Shown: piece after piece, positions 7,362 through 16,584 of the stretch | Layout: every line of letters starts with the position of its first letter | Numbering within the stretch: position 1 is the first letter of the stretch | Assembly: GCF_024228675.1 (NCBI RefSeq) | Contig: NZ_CP100463.1 | Coordinates: forward strand, 62,001 to 126,000 | Source: Salinigranum marinum | GTDB lineage: Archaea; Halobacteriota; Halobacteria; Halobacteriales; Haloferacaceae | DNA: 64,000 nucleotides | Reading direction: 5' to 3' | Program-made: the position numbers and the translations under genes | Notes under the pieces: generated by a model | Told to the model about the DNA's origin: nothing | Seen by the model: the letters and a program-made list of their open reading frames with translations, nothing else | Databases searched by the model: none

Positions 7362-9680
7362 ATGCCAACTCAGCGATTTCACGGCCAGATCGGCCGCACA
7401 TACGACGAATCGGAACCGTGGTGGCCCGAGCAGACCCGGGCCCCCGAAGACGCCCCGAACGTGCTGATGATCGTCCTCGACGACGTCGGCTTCGGACAAC
7501 TGGGCTGTTACGGCGGCCTCGTCGACACTCCACACATCGACCGCCTCGCCGACGACGGCCTGCGGTACAACAACTTCCACACCACGGCCCTCTGCTCGCC
7601 GACCCGCTCTTGCCTGCTGACGGGACGGAACCACCATTCGAACGGCTTGGCGGGCATCGTCGAGGTTTCGACCGGATTCCCCGGCTACAACGGCCACATC
7701 CCGCACGAGAACGGGATGATCTCGGAGGCGCTCGTCGAGGAGGGCTACAGCACGAACGCGCTGGGCAAGTGGCACCTCGCGCCGGCCGAGTCGACGAGCG
7801 CGGCGGGCCCGTACGATCAGTGGCCGCTGGGTCGTGGCTTCGAGCGCTTTTATGGGTTCCTCGGCGGGGACACCGACCAGTACACGCCGAGCCTCGTCCA
7901 CGACAACCACCAGACAGCCCCCCCGGCCACGCCCGAGGAGGGCTACCACCTCACCGAGGACCTCGCCCAGCGGGCCATCGAGTTCATCGGCGACGCCAAG
8001 CAGGTCGACCCCGACAAGCCGTTCTTCTCGTACTTCGCCCCCGGCGCGTGCCACGCGCCCCATCAGGTCCCCAGCGAGTGGATCGAGAAGTACGAGGGCG
8101 AGTTCGACATGGGCTGGGACGAGGCGAGAGAGATGATCCTCGACCGGCAAAAAGAGATGGGCGTCGTCCCCGAGGACACCGACCTCTCGCCGCAGAACGA
8201 GGACGTCGACCGCTGGGACTCGCTCTCCGACGACGAACAGCGGCTCTGCGCCCGGATGATGGAGGTGTTCGCGGGCTTTCTCGAACATACCGACGCCCAG
8301 ATCGGCAAGGTGCTCGACTACCTCGAGGAACTCGGCGAGCTCGACGACACGCTGATTATGCTGGTCTCGGACAACGGCGCCAGTTCCGAGGGCGGCCCGA
8401 TCGGCTCGGTCGACGAGAACCGCTTCTTCAACAACGTCCCCGAGAGCCTGGAGGAGAACCTTGAGGCGATGGACGACCTCGGCGGGCCGGAGTACTTCAA
8501 CCACTACCCGTGGGGCTGGACCTGGGCCGGCAACACGCCGTTCCGCCGGTGGAAGCGCGAGAGCTACCGCGGCGGTAACAGCGACCCGCTGATCGTGTCG
8601 TGGCCGAACGGCATCGACGCGGAGGGCGAGGTGCGCGAGCAGTTCGTCCACGCCATCGACGTGACGCCGACGATCTACGAGGCGATCGGCATCGACCCGC
8701 CCGAGGAGGTGAAGGGCTATTCGCAGTCGCCCATCGAGGGGACGAGCTTCGCGTACACCTTCGACGAGCCGGACGCCCCGGAACAGCACACCACCCAGTA
8801 CTTCGAGATGATCGCGACGCGCGCCATCTACCACGACGGCTGGCGGGCCGTCCACCCCTGGCCGTTCGGCGAACCTATCACAGCCGATGACCTCGCGGCG
8901 ACCAGCATCGAAGAGACGGGCTGGGAACTGTACAACCTGGAGGAGGACTTCGCGGAGGCACACGACGTGGCGAGCGAGCACCCCGAGAAGGTGCTGGAAC
9001 TCGCCCAGTTGTGGTGGTCCGAGGCCGGGAAGCACGACGTCCTGCCGCTCGACGGCCGCGGCGTCCAGCGGTTCGCCGAGGCCCGGCCCCAGCCCGGGAA
9101 GCCGCGCGACCGGTACGTCTACTACCCCGGCGGCCAGCACATCCCCGAGAACGCCGCTGTCAAGGTGTTCAATCGCGACCACAGCATTACCGCCGATCTG
9201 ACAGTGCCGGTCGGCGGCGCCGAGGGGGTCCTGCTCGCCCAGGGCAGCCGGTCGGGCGGCTACTCGCTGTACGTGATGGACAACCGCCTGCAGTTCGTCC
9301 ACAACTACGTCGGCGTCGAGGAGCACGAGGTCGTCGCCGACGAGATGCTCCCGGAGGGTGACGTCTCCGTCCGCATGGAGTTCGAGGTGACCGGTGAAGT
9401 GGACCTCCAGAACGGGAAGGGGGCGCCGGGAACAGTGCGACTCTACTACGAGGACAGCCAAGTCGGTGAGGGCGACGTCCCCGTAACGACACCCATCACG
9501 ACGGGCCTCACGGCCGGGCTGAGCTGCGGCTACGACGCCATCAACGCGGTCACCGATGACTACCGCGACCGGACGCCGTTCGCGTTCACCGGCGACATCA
9601 CGCGGGTGACCGTCGACGTCAGCGGCGAGCCATTCGTCCACGAAGAGGCCGAGATGGACCGCATCATGGCGCGTGAGTGA
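7362..9680 (+). CDS. arylsulfatase, formylglycine (S1) type
   Basis: A 772-residue sulfatase (PF00884). Near the N-terminus are the metal-binding VLDDVG (Asp40, Asp41) and the signature CSPTR at residues 78-82, in which Cys78 is the residue converted to formylglycine in active S1 sulfatases. Further on come GKWHL, the SDNGAS metal-ligand motif (about 337-342) and the NTPFRRWKRESYRGG stretch typical of large prokaryotic arylsulfatases. The C-terminal 220 residues form a beta-rich domain (QFVHNYVGVEEHEVV, then RTPFAFTGDITRVTVDVSG) also typical of this subfamily. No signal peptide is visible, so it is probably cytoplasmic. It would cleave sulfate esters, with organic sulfate scavenging as the likely role. 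No formylglycine-generating enzyme gene is in the window. Confidence 0.95.
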   Translation: MPTQRFHGQIGRTYDESEPWWPEQTRAPEDAPNVLMIVLDDVGFGQLGCYGGLVDTPHIDRLADDGLRYNNFHTTALCSPTRSCLLTGRNHHSNGLAGIVEVSTGFPGYNGHIPHENGMISEALVEEGYSTNALGKWHLAPAESTSAAGPYDQWPLGRGFERFYGFLGGDTDQYTPSLVHDNHQTAPPATPEEGYHLTEDLAQRAIEFIGDAKQVDPDKPFFSYFAPGACHAPHQVPSEWIEKYEGEFDMGWDEAREMILDRQKEMGVVPEDTDLSPQNEDVDRWDSLSDDEQRLCARMMEVFAGFLEHTDAQIGKVLDYLEELGELDDTLIMLVSDNGASSEGGPIGSVDENRFFNNVPESLEENLEAMDDLGGPEYFNHYPWGWTWAGNTPFRRWKRESYRGGNSDPLIVSWPNGIDAEGEVREQFVHAIDVTPTIYEAIGIDPPEEVKGYSQSPIEGTSFAYTFDEPDAPEQHTTQYFEMIATRAIYHDGWRAVHPWPFGEPITADDLAATSIEETGWELYNLEEDFAEAHDVASEHPEKVLELAQLWWSEAGKHDVLPLDGRGVQRFAEARPQPGKPRDRYVYYPGGQHIPENAAVKVFNRDHSITADLTVPVGGAEGVLLAQGSRSGGYSLYVMDNRLQFVHNYVGVEEHEVVADEMLPEGDVSVRMEFEVTGEVDLQNGKGAPGTVRLYYEDSQVGEGDVPVTTPITTGLTAGLSCGYDAINAVTDDYRDRTPFAFTGDITRVTVDVSGEPFVHEEAEMDRIMARE

Positions 9681-9936
9681 CCGATCGCGACGGCGCGCTC
9701 GGGACGCGACGGCCGACGAACCGGCGACGCCACGCGAGACCACCACGGCGCGGCATCGCCGACCGACACCGGGGCGGTTCAGACGGGGACCACGCTCGCC
9801 GCGACGACGTCGTCGCCGTCGCCGTCGGCGTTCGCTTCGGTCTTCTGGGTCGGTGCCGTGATACACGTGTTTCTCGCTGTGGTGTCACGGGGCAGCCGCG
9901 GTCGGCCGTCGTAAGCCACAGTTTCGAGGCCCACCG

Positions 9937-10767
9937 ATGACGGAAGAACACGACTCCGAACGGAGCGGCTCGTTCGTGCCCGCGCCAGAGACGGCTCGGC
10001 GGCTCCTCGTGGTCGTCCGTGCGACGGACCTCGGATTCCTGGCGGCCAGCGTCGCGTACTACGCGTTCGTCTCGATCCTCCCGTCGCTTTTACTCCTGTT
10101 CCTGGCCGTCTCCGCCGTCAGCGGCGAGGAGTTGGCCCGTGCGGTGGTGCAACAGGCGACGCTTCTCACGCCGACCGGGCAGGAACTCATCCGGGAGGCG
10201 CTCGTGGGTTCGACCGCACGCCTCGAGGTGTCGATCCTCAGCGTGCTCGTTCTGCTGTGGGGCACGGTTCGGCTCTTCCGGAGCCTGACACACGCGTTCT
10301 CACGGATCCACGGGACGAAGGCTGATCGCTCCCCCCTGGAGACGGTCCGTAACGCGGCCGTCGTCCTCGGGGCCGTGACCGTCTCGTTCGTGCTCCAGAC
10401 CGCCGTCTCGCTCCCTGATGCCCTCTTCGTGGCCCGGCTGCCGATCCTCGGACGGTTCGATCAACTCGAACTGTTCGTCAGCCTCTGTCTGACCCTCTTT
10501 CCCGTCTACTACCTTCTCCCGCCCGTTCCGCTCACCGCTCGGCAGGCGCTGCCGGGAACGGTCGTCGCCGCCGGCGGCTGGCTCGTCCTCGAGTTCGGGT
10601 TCGTACTCTACACCCGGTTCGTCGCCGGCGCGTCAGTGTACGGGGTCTTCGGCACGTTCATCCTGTTCGTCGTCTGGCTCTACTTCACCGGGCTGTTGCT
10701 CCTCCTCGGCGCGAGCCTCAACGCCGTCCTCGCGGGCGGCGGCGCTCCCGTTGGGGCGAGCGAGTGA
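9937..10767 (+). CDS. YihY/BrkB family membrane protein
   Basis: A 276-residue integral membrane protein with about six helices. The first helix has LGFLAASVAYYAFVSILPSLLLLFLAVSA, the hallmark opening of the YihY/virulence factor BrkB family (formerly mis-annotated ribonuclease BN). Later conserved parts include WGTVRLFRSLTHAFSRIHG and the C-terminal YGVFGTFILFVVWLYFTGLLLLLGASLNA. The family's transport or scaffold function is unresolved. The acidic 20-residue N-terminus is normal for a halophile. The gene is followed 264 bp later by an AI-2E-type permease, another family with poorly defined membrane functions. Confidence 0.93.
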   Translation: MTEEHDSERSGSFVPAPETARRLLVVVRATDLGFLAASVAYYAFVSILPSLLLLFLAVSAVSGEELARAVVQQATLLTPTGQELIREALVGSTARLEVSILSVLVLLWGTVRLFRSLTHAFSRIHGTKADRSPLETVRNAAVVLGAVTVSFVLQTAVSLPDALFVARLPILGRFDQLELFVSLCLTLFPVYYLLPPVPLTARQALPGTVVAAGGWLVLEFGFVLYTRFVAGASVYGVFGTFILFVVWLYFTGLLLLLGASLNAVLAGGGAPVGASE

Positions 10768-10921
10768 CGTCCGCCGAACGGGGCCCCGCCGGGTTCGATT
10801 CCCGCGGTTGGCGTCACGACCTCCACCGGTTCCCGGGGAGACGACACCCCGCGTCCCGCTCCTGGGCGCGTTGGCCGTTCGTCGACCGCGTTCGTCCCCT
10901 CCCGCCACGGATTGGCAGCAC

Positions 10922-10928
10922 ATAACAA
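10922..10928 (+). promoter_or_regulatory. ATAACAA element upstream of second AI-2E permease
   Basis: The sequence cATAACAAAATCC matches the recurrent element of this window and lies 103 nt upstream of the permease start, so a leader of about 75 nt would be implied if it acts as the core promoter. Confidence 0.35.
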
Positions 10929-11031
10929 AATCCACGCGGGGAGACGATCACCGTAGCGGCGGTGCCTACTCGGGTCACGCCGTAGCGGTGACCCCCGCTC
11001 GACGCACGCGGGGTCGGTACGAGGCTACACA

Positions 11032-12093
11032 ATGACTGAAGACGGCGGCGCTCCCACGACCGGAGACGACGGCCTGTCCTCGAACACGTTCCTCCGGCTC
11101 CTCCTGTTGCTCGTCGGGACGCTGTCTGTCGCGCTCGTGGTGCCGTTCGTGCAGGCCGTCCTGGCAGGGGGGCTGCTGGCGTATCTCGTCGCCCCGATCG
11201 ACGACCGCATCTCGGCTCGGGTGGGAGCGACCGCCGGAACGGTCCTCACGATGGCCGCGACGGTCGTCGTCGTGCTCGTACCGCTCGTCCTCCTGATCGG
11301 CGTCGCGGTCGACCAGGCCGTCTCGCTGGTTCAGGGTTCCGAACTCCCCGACGCCGCGGCGGTCGAACTCCGCGTCCGGGCGTGGCTCGGGCCGGATGTC
11401 GACCTGTCGGCCCTGACCGAAACGGCGTCGAACGCCGGCGAGATGGCGTTCAGGGGGATCATCGGGAGCCTCGCCGGACTCGTCGGCGGCATCCCCGCAC
11501 TCGCCATCGGGGCCGTGGTCTTCCTGTTCACGTTCTTCTACCTCCTGCGGGACCGCGACCGGCTCCTCGCCTGGCTCCGGGTCGCCGCCCCGCTCGAGCC
11601 GGCGGTGATGGACGAACTGCTGACGCGCACCGACGACCTCCTGTGGGCGGCGCTTGTCGGCAACGTCATCGTCGCCGCCGTCCAGGCGATCCTGACGGTC
11701 GTCGCCTTCGTCGTCCTCGGGTTCGGTAACGTCGCCTTCTGGGGCGTGGTCACCTTCGGCCTCTCGTTGCTCCCGCTGATCGGTGCGTCGATCGTCTGGA
11801 TCCCCGCGGTGGCCTATCTGGTCGTCGTGGGCAACCTCCCCGGGGCGTTCGGCCTCCTCGTGTACGGGAGCATCGTCATCAGCGGTTCGGACAACCTGAT
11901 CAGGCCGCTCGCGATGCAGCGTGGGGCGCATCTCAACCCCGGACTCCTCATGCTCGGCATCTTCGGCGGGACGGCCGTGTTCGGGTTCGTCGGTCTCTTC
12001 GTCGGCCCGGTCATCATCGGCCTGTCGAAGAACCTCGTCGAGGTGCTCGTGCGAGAACGCGACGAGCAAGAGACCGTGACCGAGGGCTCCTAG
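11032..12093 (+). CDS. AI-2E family permease (copy 2)
   Basis: A 353-residue membrane protein of PF01594. Helices open at residue 17 (FLRLLLLLVGTLSVALVVPFVQAVLAGGLLAYLVAPI); a soluble segment at about 100-145 is followed by the conserved hydrophobic C-terminal block (VFLFTFFYLLRDRDRLLAWL, PLIGASIVWIPAVAYLVVVG, SDNLIRPLAMQRGAHLNPGLLMLGIFGG, GLFVGPVIIGLSKNLVEVL). It is shorter than the 5923-7113 member and clearly diverged from it, so the two are not a recent duplicate. Transport or ion-extrusion function is inferred from the family only. Directly after the stop codon there is no strong T-rich terminator. Confidence 0.9.
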   Translation: MTEDGGAPTTGDDGLSSNTFLRLLLLLVGTLSVALVVPFVQAVLAGGLLAYLVAPIDDRISARVGATAGTVLTMAATVVVVLVPLVLLIGVAVDQAVSLVQGSELPDAAAVELRVRAWLGPDVDLSALTETASNAGEMAFRGIIGSLAGLVGGIPALAIGAVVFLFTFFYLLRDRDRLLAWLRVAAPLEPAVMDELLTRTDDLLWAALVGNVIVAAVQAILTVVAFVVLGFGNVAFWGVVTFGLSLLPLIGASIVWIPAVAYLVVVGNLPGAFGLLVYGSIVISGSDNLIRPLAMQRGAHLNPGLLMLGIFGGTAVFGFVGLFVGPVIIGLSKNLVEVLVRERDEQETVTEGS

Positions 12094-12425
12094 CGCCGCC
12101 GGTGCCGGCCGTACGCGCCCGGCGGCCCGCGCCGACGCGTCCGTGGTCCCGATGTGAGCGGTAGCCACAGACGGGGACGTCTTGACCCCTCTGATAGGGG
12201 GGCGCGAGTGCCATGGACGCGTCGCATGACGTGAACTCCACCAGTTCGTTACAGTCATATAATCGTAATTGGTTGGCAACCCTGACCGTCCCGAGCGCCC
12301 CAGTCGACTGCCGACGTTCGTCGATCGGTTCGTCGAACCTACCGCTATCGCGTCCGAGTAACGGACTGTTTCTCCGGTCAGTCCTGATCGGCAGAGCTAT
12401 GTAACGGGTCCGCTAAGCGCGAGGC
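12094..12425. other. intergenic region before zinc-ribbon microprotein
   Basis: 332 bp. It contains an AT-rich patch (catataatcgtaatt at 12256-12270) followed directly by a small palindrome GGTTGGCAACC (12271-12281), a possible promoter and operator, about 145 nt before the microprotein. No convincing protein-coding frame was seen. Confidence 0.4.
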
Positions 12426-12596
12426 ATGCGAAGTGGACCCACGTGGCAGCGGCCTCGGTGTAAGACTCGCTTACAGTGTGCAGTGACCAAGGGGTACACG
12501 GTCAAACCCGGCGGCCACATCTACGAGTGGTGTCCGTTCTGTGGGCACCGGATCTCCGACGACGACCACGTGCTTACGCTCGACTTTCGCGGGTAG
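12426..12596 (+). CDS. 56-aa zinc-ribbon microprotein (copy 2)
   Basis: Encodes 56 residues with Cys at 12 and 18 (PRCKTRLQCAV), the conserved VKPGGHIYEW stretch and a CPFCG knuckle at 36-40, then an acidic tail (DDDHVLTLDFRG). It is the same length as, and gap-free alignable with, the protein at 3810-3980. Here four Cys plus His30 are present, giving a complete potential zinc site; copy 1 lacks the first Cys. The next gene downstream is convergent (DHH phosphoesterase), so this is a monocistronic unit. Function is unknown; a small zinc-ribbon that binds nucleic acid or protein is the most economical guess. Confidence 0.8.
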   Translation: MRSGPTWQRPRCKTRLQCAVTKGYTVKPGGHIYEWCPFCGHRISDDDHVLTLDFRG

Positions 12597-12664
12597 GCCG
12601 CTCCTCCCTCGCGGGTCGGCGTCCTCCGATCGTCGCCGGTCCGGTCGCCGACCCGGCCGACGGC

Positions 12665-13681
12665 TCACTCGGACCCGTGCTCTCCGTCCAAGTTCATACT
12701 GTCGAAGAACCGCCTGTTGACCCGCGCCGACAGGAACTGGATCAGGCCGTCGTCGTCGGGTGCGGGGTCGCCGAAGATCCCCAGCGGGATCTGCCCGGCG
12801 GCCATGTCACGGTGTCCGCCGGCGCTGCCGACGCTCCCGAACGCGTCTTTCAGGACCGAGCCGACGTTCACCCGTGGATCGGCCGTGCGCGCGCTGAGGA
12901 CGAGTGCGTCCCCGCTGATGCCCGACACCAAGACGGTACCGACCCCTTCGAGGTTCAAGAGGAACTCCGCGGCCTGCGGGAGGGCGTCGCGCTCCGTCGT
13001 CCGGCCGACGCTCGTGACGAGCGTCCCCCCGCGGATCTCCCGGTGTTCGATGGCGTCGCCGATCGAGTCGACCGTGTTGGTCGAAAAGGCGGAACTGTAG
13101 ATCCGTCTGAGCAGTTCCAGATCCGCCATCGGGAAGAGAAACAGCGCCGATTCGTACTCGTGGGCGGTCGGATAGTGCATGTAGTCGATCCGCTCGCGGT
13201 GCAGTGCGAACAGCAGCGCGGAGGCCAACTCCGTCGACGGGTCGATCCCGAGTTGCTGGAGGTACTCCACGAGGATGGTCGACGTCGCCCCGTAGTCGGG
13301 CCGGATGTCGACGAACGTCGCCTGGACCGGCTCGTCCCGTGGGTGGTGATCGATCACGACGTCGACGGCTCTGTCCGGGGGAAACGCCGTGTTGATTGCC
13401 GTCTCGGCGTGATCGACGAACGCGACTAGGTCCCACTCGTTGGCGTCGAACTCGGTGAAGGTGTCGAGGTCGATGTCGAGGAGGTTCACGAACGTTCGGT
13501 TCTGCTGGTGGGTGATCTCGCCCCCGTACACGATGTCGGATTCGGTCAGCCCGGTCGACTCGGCGACCGTCCGGAGTGCAAGCGCGCTCGCGAGACAGTC
13601 CGGATCGGGATTGTCGTGACAGACGATCGCGAGCGACTCGGCCTGCTCGAAGAGATCGACGAGTTCCCGGACGTCGGGCAT
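12665..13681 (-). CDS. DHH/DHHA1 family phosphoesterase
   Basis: A 338-residue protein with the full DHH set. Motif I is SLAIVCHDNPDPDCLASALAL (about 17-37), with AFVDHAE as the next motif and VIDHHPRDEP as the DHH triad (about 110-115). The C-terminal DHHA1 domain carries GSAGGHRDMAAGQIP. Mn2+-dependent DHH enzymes of this size include nanoRNases, pAp-phosphatases and c-di-AMP phosphodiesterases, and all the metal-coordinating Asp/His residues are visible. Substrate specificity cannot be assigned from sequence. It starts at the ATG at 13681, divergent from the 13816 gene with 134 bp between. Confidence 0.92.
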   Translation of the reverse strand: MPDVRELVDLFEQAESLAIVCHDNPDPDCLASALALRTVAESTGLTESDIVYGGEITHQQNRTFVNLLDIDLDTFTEFDANEWDLVAFVDHAETAINTAFPPDRAVDVVIDHHPRDEPVQATFVDIRPDYGATSTILVEYLQQLGIDPSTELASALLFALHRERIDYMHYPTAHEYESALFLFPMADLELLRRIYSSAFSTNTVDSIGDAIEHREIRGGTLVTSVGRTTERDALPQAAEFLLNLEGVGTVLVSGISGDALVLSARTADPRVNVGSVLKDAFGSVGSAGGHRDMAAGQIPLGIFGDPAPDDDGLIQFLSARVNRRFFDSMNLDGEHGSE

Positions 13682-13815
13682 ACACGAACGTAGGCGACCG
13701 AACGGTATAGTCGCTTCTGACGCCCGGTCTTCGCCGTCGGCGTCGATCCCGCTCCGCCGGCCCTCGACCCGGGGTCGCCGGTGTCTCTTTGTCCGCCGGC
13801 GCCGAACAGCGCTCG

Positions 13816-14289
13816 ATGACGACGCGACAGGCCTTTACCGCCGAGGAGTGGCGCAGCCTCGCCCACACGCCCACCGAGACGATGCTCGCCGTCATCGTCA
13901 CGTCGTACGGTGGCAACCGGCGGGAGTTCCGTTCGCTCCGCCGAACACTCGAACGCGAGGCGGCGGAGGCCCGGACCGAACTGGGGACCGAACTCTCGGG
14001 GTTCGTCGCTGTCAACGCTCACCGACTGATCCGCGACGCCGTCGACGGCGACCTCCACCGGCCGGTGGCCCAGGCACGGGCGCTCGACCACTGCCGGGAG
14101 TCGACGTCGATCCTGCGGTCGAAAGCCGCGCCCGCGGAGCGAACCGAGGTCGGACAGTACGTGCTCTCCTGTGCCGAGACGACCGCGCACACGGCCCGCG
14201 CGGGGCTGTTCGGCACGGGCCCGCGCGTCGGTCGCGCCGAAGCGCGGTTCCTCGAACAGGTCGCGGACGCGCTCGACGTGTCACGCTGA
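13816..14289 (+). CDS. haloarchaeal hypothetical protein
   Basis: A 157-residue soluble protein, unrecognised. It is mostly helical and rich in Arg/Ala/Glu (REFRSLRRTLEREAAEARTELGTEL), with a conserved-looking TPTETMLAVIVTSYGGNRREF segment near the N-terminus and one Cys pair (residues 98 and 123). No signal peptide or membrane segment is seen. The ATG at 13816 is preferred over an upstream in-frame TTG. The gene is divergent from the DHH phosphoesterase, and the two may share the 134-bp promoter region. No function can be assigned. Confidence 0.65.
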   Translation: MTTRQAFTAEEWRSLAHTPTETMLAVIVTSYGGNRREFRSLRRTLEREAAEARTELGTELSGFVAVNAHRLIRDAVDGDLHRPVAQARALDHCRESTSILRSKAAPAERTEVGQYVLSCAETTAHTARAGLFGTGPRVGRAEARFLEQVADALDVSR

Positions 14290-14400
14290 CCCTCCGGCCG
14301 CCGTGGCGCGGCACGCGCCGCGTTCACACGACGGTCCGGTTCGTAGCGACGGCTCTGGCGGTCGGCGACTGTCGTCTCCGTGTCTCGATCGACGGAGCTG

Positions 14401-14407
14401 AAAAAAA
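14401..14407 (-). terminator. oligo-T tract after DUF7282 surface protein gene
   Basis: Seven consecutive A on the plus strand (T7 in the minus-strand transcript) lie 24 nt beyond the stop codon at 14431. Archaeal termination occurs at such oligo-T tracts. Confidence 0.55.
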
Positions 14408-14430
14408 CGAACGGCGAGGCCGTGTCGGCG

Positions 14431-16584
14431 TCAGAACGCAGTCGTCGTCACCAGCTGTGACATGGCCACCGATCCGGGCGGCGACGTCGGTCCGGGTGCC
14501 AGCGTGGCCGTCGGCGTTCCGGTCAGGGTTTCAGTTGTCGTCGCGGTCGCTGTCTCAGTTGGCGTTTCAGTCGGTGTCTGGGTCGGGGTTTCAGTTGCTG
14601 TCTCGGTCGGGGTTTCAGTTGCTGTCTCGGTCGGGGTTTCAGTCGGCGTTTCGGTTGGCGTGCTGGTCGGCGTTTCGGTTGGGGTTTCGGTTGGCGTGTT
14701 GGTCGGGGTTTCAGTCGGCGTCTCGGTCGGGGTTTCGGTTGGCGTGCTGGTCGGGGTTTCGGTTGGCGTTTCAGTTGGCGTCTCGGTCGGTTCCTCGGGC
14801 GCTTCAGTCGGGGTTTCGGTTGGCGTGCTGGTCGGGGTTTCGGTTGGCGTTTCAGTTGGCGTCTCGGTGCCGGCCTCGACGGTCACGTTGGCGGTGTCGG
14901 AGGCGAGGATGGTCTCGGTGTCGGGGTCGACGGTGCTGGCGTTACCGTCGATGTCCGGGTGGACCGCCGCGATGAGCGTCTGGCTCTCGTCGACCGGTTC
15001 GTCGAACTCGACCGAGACGTTGTCGACGGCGGTCTCGGTGGCCTGCGTCGCGCCGAGCAGCGTCTCGGGGGTGCCGTTGTCGTCGAGCGTCCAGACGGCC
15101 GTGTAGTACGGCGTCGTGGTGTTCGACGCGGCGGCGACCGTCACCGACGTGCCGTCCGACGTCTGGTCGTCGAACGTCACGGAGGGCTCGGTCTCCTCCT
15201 CGAAGGTCACTTCGGCGTCGTCGGTCACCGGGTTGCCGCTGCTGTCGACGTACGGGATGTCCTCGACCCCGCTGCTCGTGACGAAGTCGTACGTCTCGTT
15301 GTCGTTCGTGTCGAGGTGCGGCATCGCGATCAGCGTCTGCGACTCCGTGACCGTCCCGTTGAGCAGTGTGACCGTGACGTCGCTGCTCGCTCCGGGTTCG
15401 AGGTACTCGGAGACCCCGACGACGCTTCCGACCGCGTCGCCGTCGAGCAGGCTGGCGTTGTGGATCGTCACGAACCCGCCCTCCGGGAGCGTCGCGCTGG
15501 CGACGGTGACTGCCGACCCGTTCGTCGTCTGGCCCTCGAACGTTACCGTGGCGTCGGTCGACACCGAGTCGACCGTGACCGTCGCGAACTGCCCGTCGTC
15601 ACGCGTGAACACACCGACTTCGTACTCGCCGGGCGCGAGGTCGCCGTCGACGGCCGTGAACTCGACTGTCTCGGTCGAGTCGCCGTCGATCGTGACGTTC
15701 AACTGTTCGACGCGCTCGCCGTCGAGCCACACTTCGACCGGCTGCTCGTCGCTCGCGGTGTTCGGGTTCGACACGTTGGCCGTCACGCTGATGCCTTCAC
15801 CGACGACTGCCGTGTCCTGCGTGTCGATGCTTTCGACCTCGAAGGAGCTGTCCGACGAGATCGTGATCGGCGCGGAGAGGCTACTCTCCTGAGTGTAGAC
15901 ACCGTGGACGTACTCTCCCGGGACGAACTCCGAGGGGTCGAGCGTGAACGAGACCTGCGTCGACTCGCCGCTGTCAAGCGAGAGCTGCTGGCGGGCCTGG
16001 ACTGCGCCGTCGACCCGGTAGGCGACCGACTGCGTTGCGGCCTCGTCGTTCGGGTTACTCACCGTGGCCGTCACCACGACGGAGACGTTGGACGACGTCG
16101 TGTCCGGGGCTTCGAGATCCGACACGGCGAACGACTCCCCCGTCACCGGCTGGTCGATGGTCACGTTGGCGGTGTCGGAGGCGAGGATAGTCTCGGTGTC
16201 GGGATCGACGGTGTTGGCGTCACCGTCGATGTCCGGGTGGACCGCCGCGATGAGCGTCTGACTCTCGTCGACCGGTTCGTCGAACTCGACCGAGACGTTG
16301 TCGGCGGCGTTCGTGGTCACCTGCGTCGCGCCGAGCAGTGTCTCGGGGGTGCCGTTGTCGTCGAGCGTCCAGACGGCCGTGTAGTACGGCGTCGTGTCGT
16401 TCGACGCGGCGGCGACCGTCACCGACGTGCCGTCCGATGTCTGGTCGTCGAACGTTACCTCGGGAAGGCCGTCCTGCTGGAACTGGACCGGGGCCGTCGC
16501 ACTCAACGCGCCAGCGGGCAGGCTGGCGACTGTGAGTGCAACGACGACGGCGACCGCTCCGAACTGGAGATACCGTGTCGTCAT
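14431..16584 (-). CDS. secreted DUF7282/CARDB surface protein with Thr-Pro-rich tail
   Basis: A 717-residue exported protein. Residues 1-29 are a Sec-type signal peptide ([24 protein letters not shown]). Three DUF7282-like beta-sandwich domains lie at about 42-144, 346-460 and 468-570 ([19 protein letters not shown] opens the first and third). Two CARDB-like domains lie at about 152-250 and 252-345. A low-complexity [13 protein letters not shown]-type tail fills 572-700. Many NxT/NxS sites suggest N-glycosylation, and the tail is a plausible O-glycosylated stalk. Such haloarchaeal proteins often end in a PGF-CTERM anchor, but this one stops at residue 717 (VTTTAF) without any hydrophobic segment. 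It may therefore be released, held by other proteins, or truncated. The role is probably cell-surface architecture; no enzymatic motif was seen. Confidence 0.85.
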   Translation of the reverse strand: MTTRYLQFGAVAVVVALTVASLPAGALSATAPVQFQQDGLPEVTFDDQTSDGTSVTVAAASNDTTPYYTAVWTLDDNGTPETLLGATQVTTNAADNVSVEFDEPVDESQTLIAAVHPDIDGDANTVDPDTETILASDTANVTIDQPVTGESFAVSDLEAPDTTSSNVSVVVTATVSNPNDEAATQSVAYRVDGAVQARQQLSLDSGESTQVSFTLDPSEFVPGEYVHGVYTQESSLSAPITISSDSSFEVESIDTQDTAVVGEGISVTANVSNPNTASDEQPVEVWLDGERVEQLNVTIDGDSTETVEFTAVDGDLAPGEYEVGVFTRDDGQFATVTVDSVSTDATVTFEGQTTNGSAVTVASATLPEGGFVTIHNASLLDGDAVGSVVGVSEYLEPGASSDVTVTLLNGTVTESQTLIAMPHLDTNDNETYDFVTSSGVEDIPYVDSSGNPVTDDAEVTFEEETEPSVTFDDQTSDGTSVTVAAASNTTTPYYTAVWTLDDNGTPETLLGATQATETAVDNVSVEFDEPVDESQTLIAAVHPDIDGNASTVDPDTETILASDTANVTVEAGTETPTETPTETPTSTPTETPTEAPEEPTETPTETPTETPTSTPTETPTETPTETPTNTPTETPTETPTSTPTETPTETPTETATETPTETATETPTQTPTETPTETATATTTETLTGTPTATLAPGPTSPPGSVAMSQLVTTTAF
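14490..14871 (-). repeat. Thr-Pro-Glu coding tandem repeat
   Basis: Degenerate tandem repetition of Thr-Glu-Thr-Pro units (12-bp period with Ser/Ala variants) encoding the stalk-like C-terminal region of the surface protein. One irregular EAPEEP interruption lies near 14800. Such tracts change length by slippage. Confidence 0.85.

Noticed and set aside
7251-9866. An 871-codon open frame antisense to the arylsulfatase
   Set aside because: Shadow of a high-GC gene: no recognisable domain, biased composition, and no promoter of its own.
14490-14871. A short-period repeat that could be mistaken for a CRISPR array
   Set aside because: It is a 12-bp coding repeat for Thr-Glu-Thr-Pro units with no unique spacers; there are no cas genes in the window.
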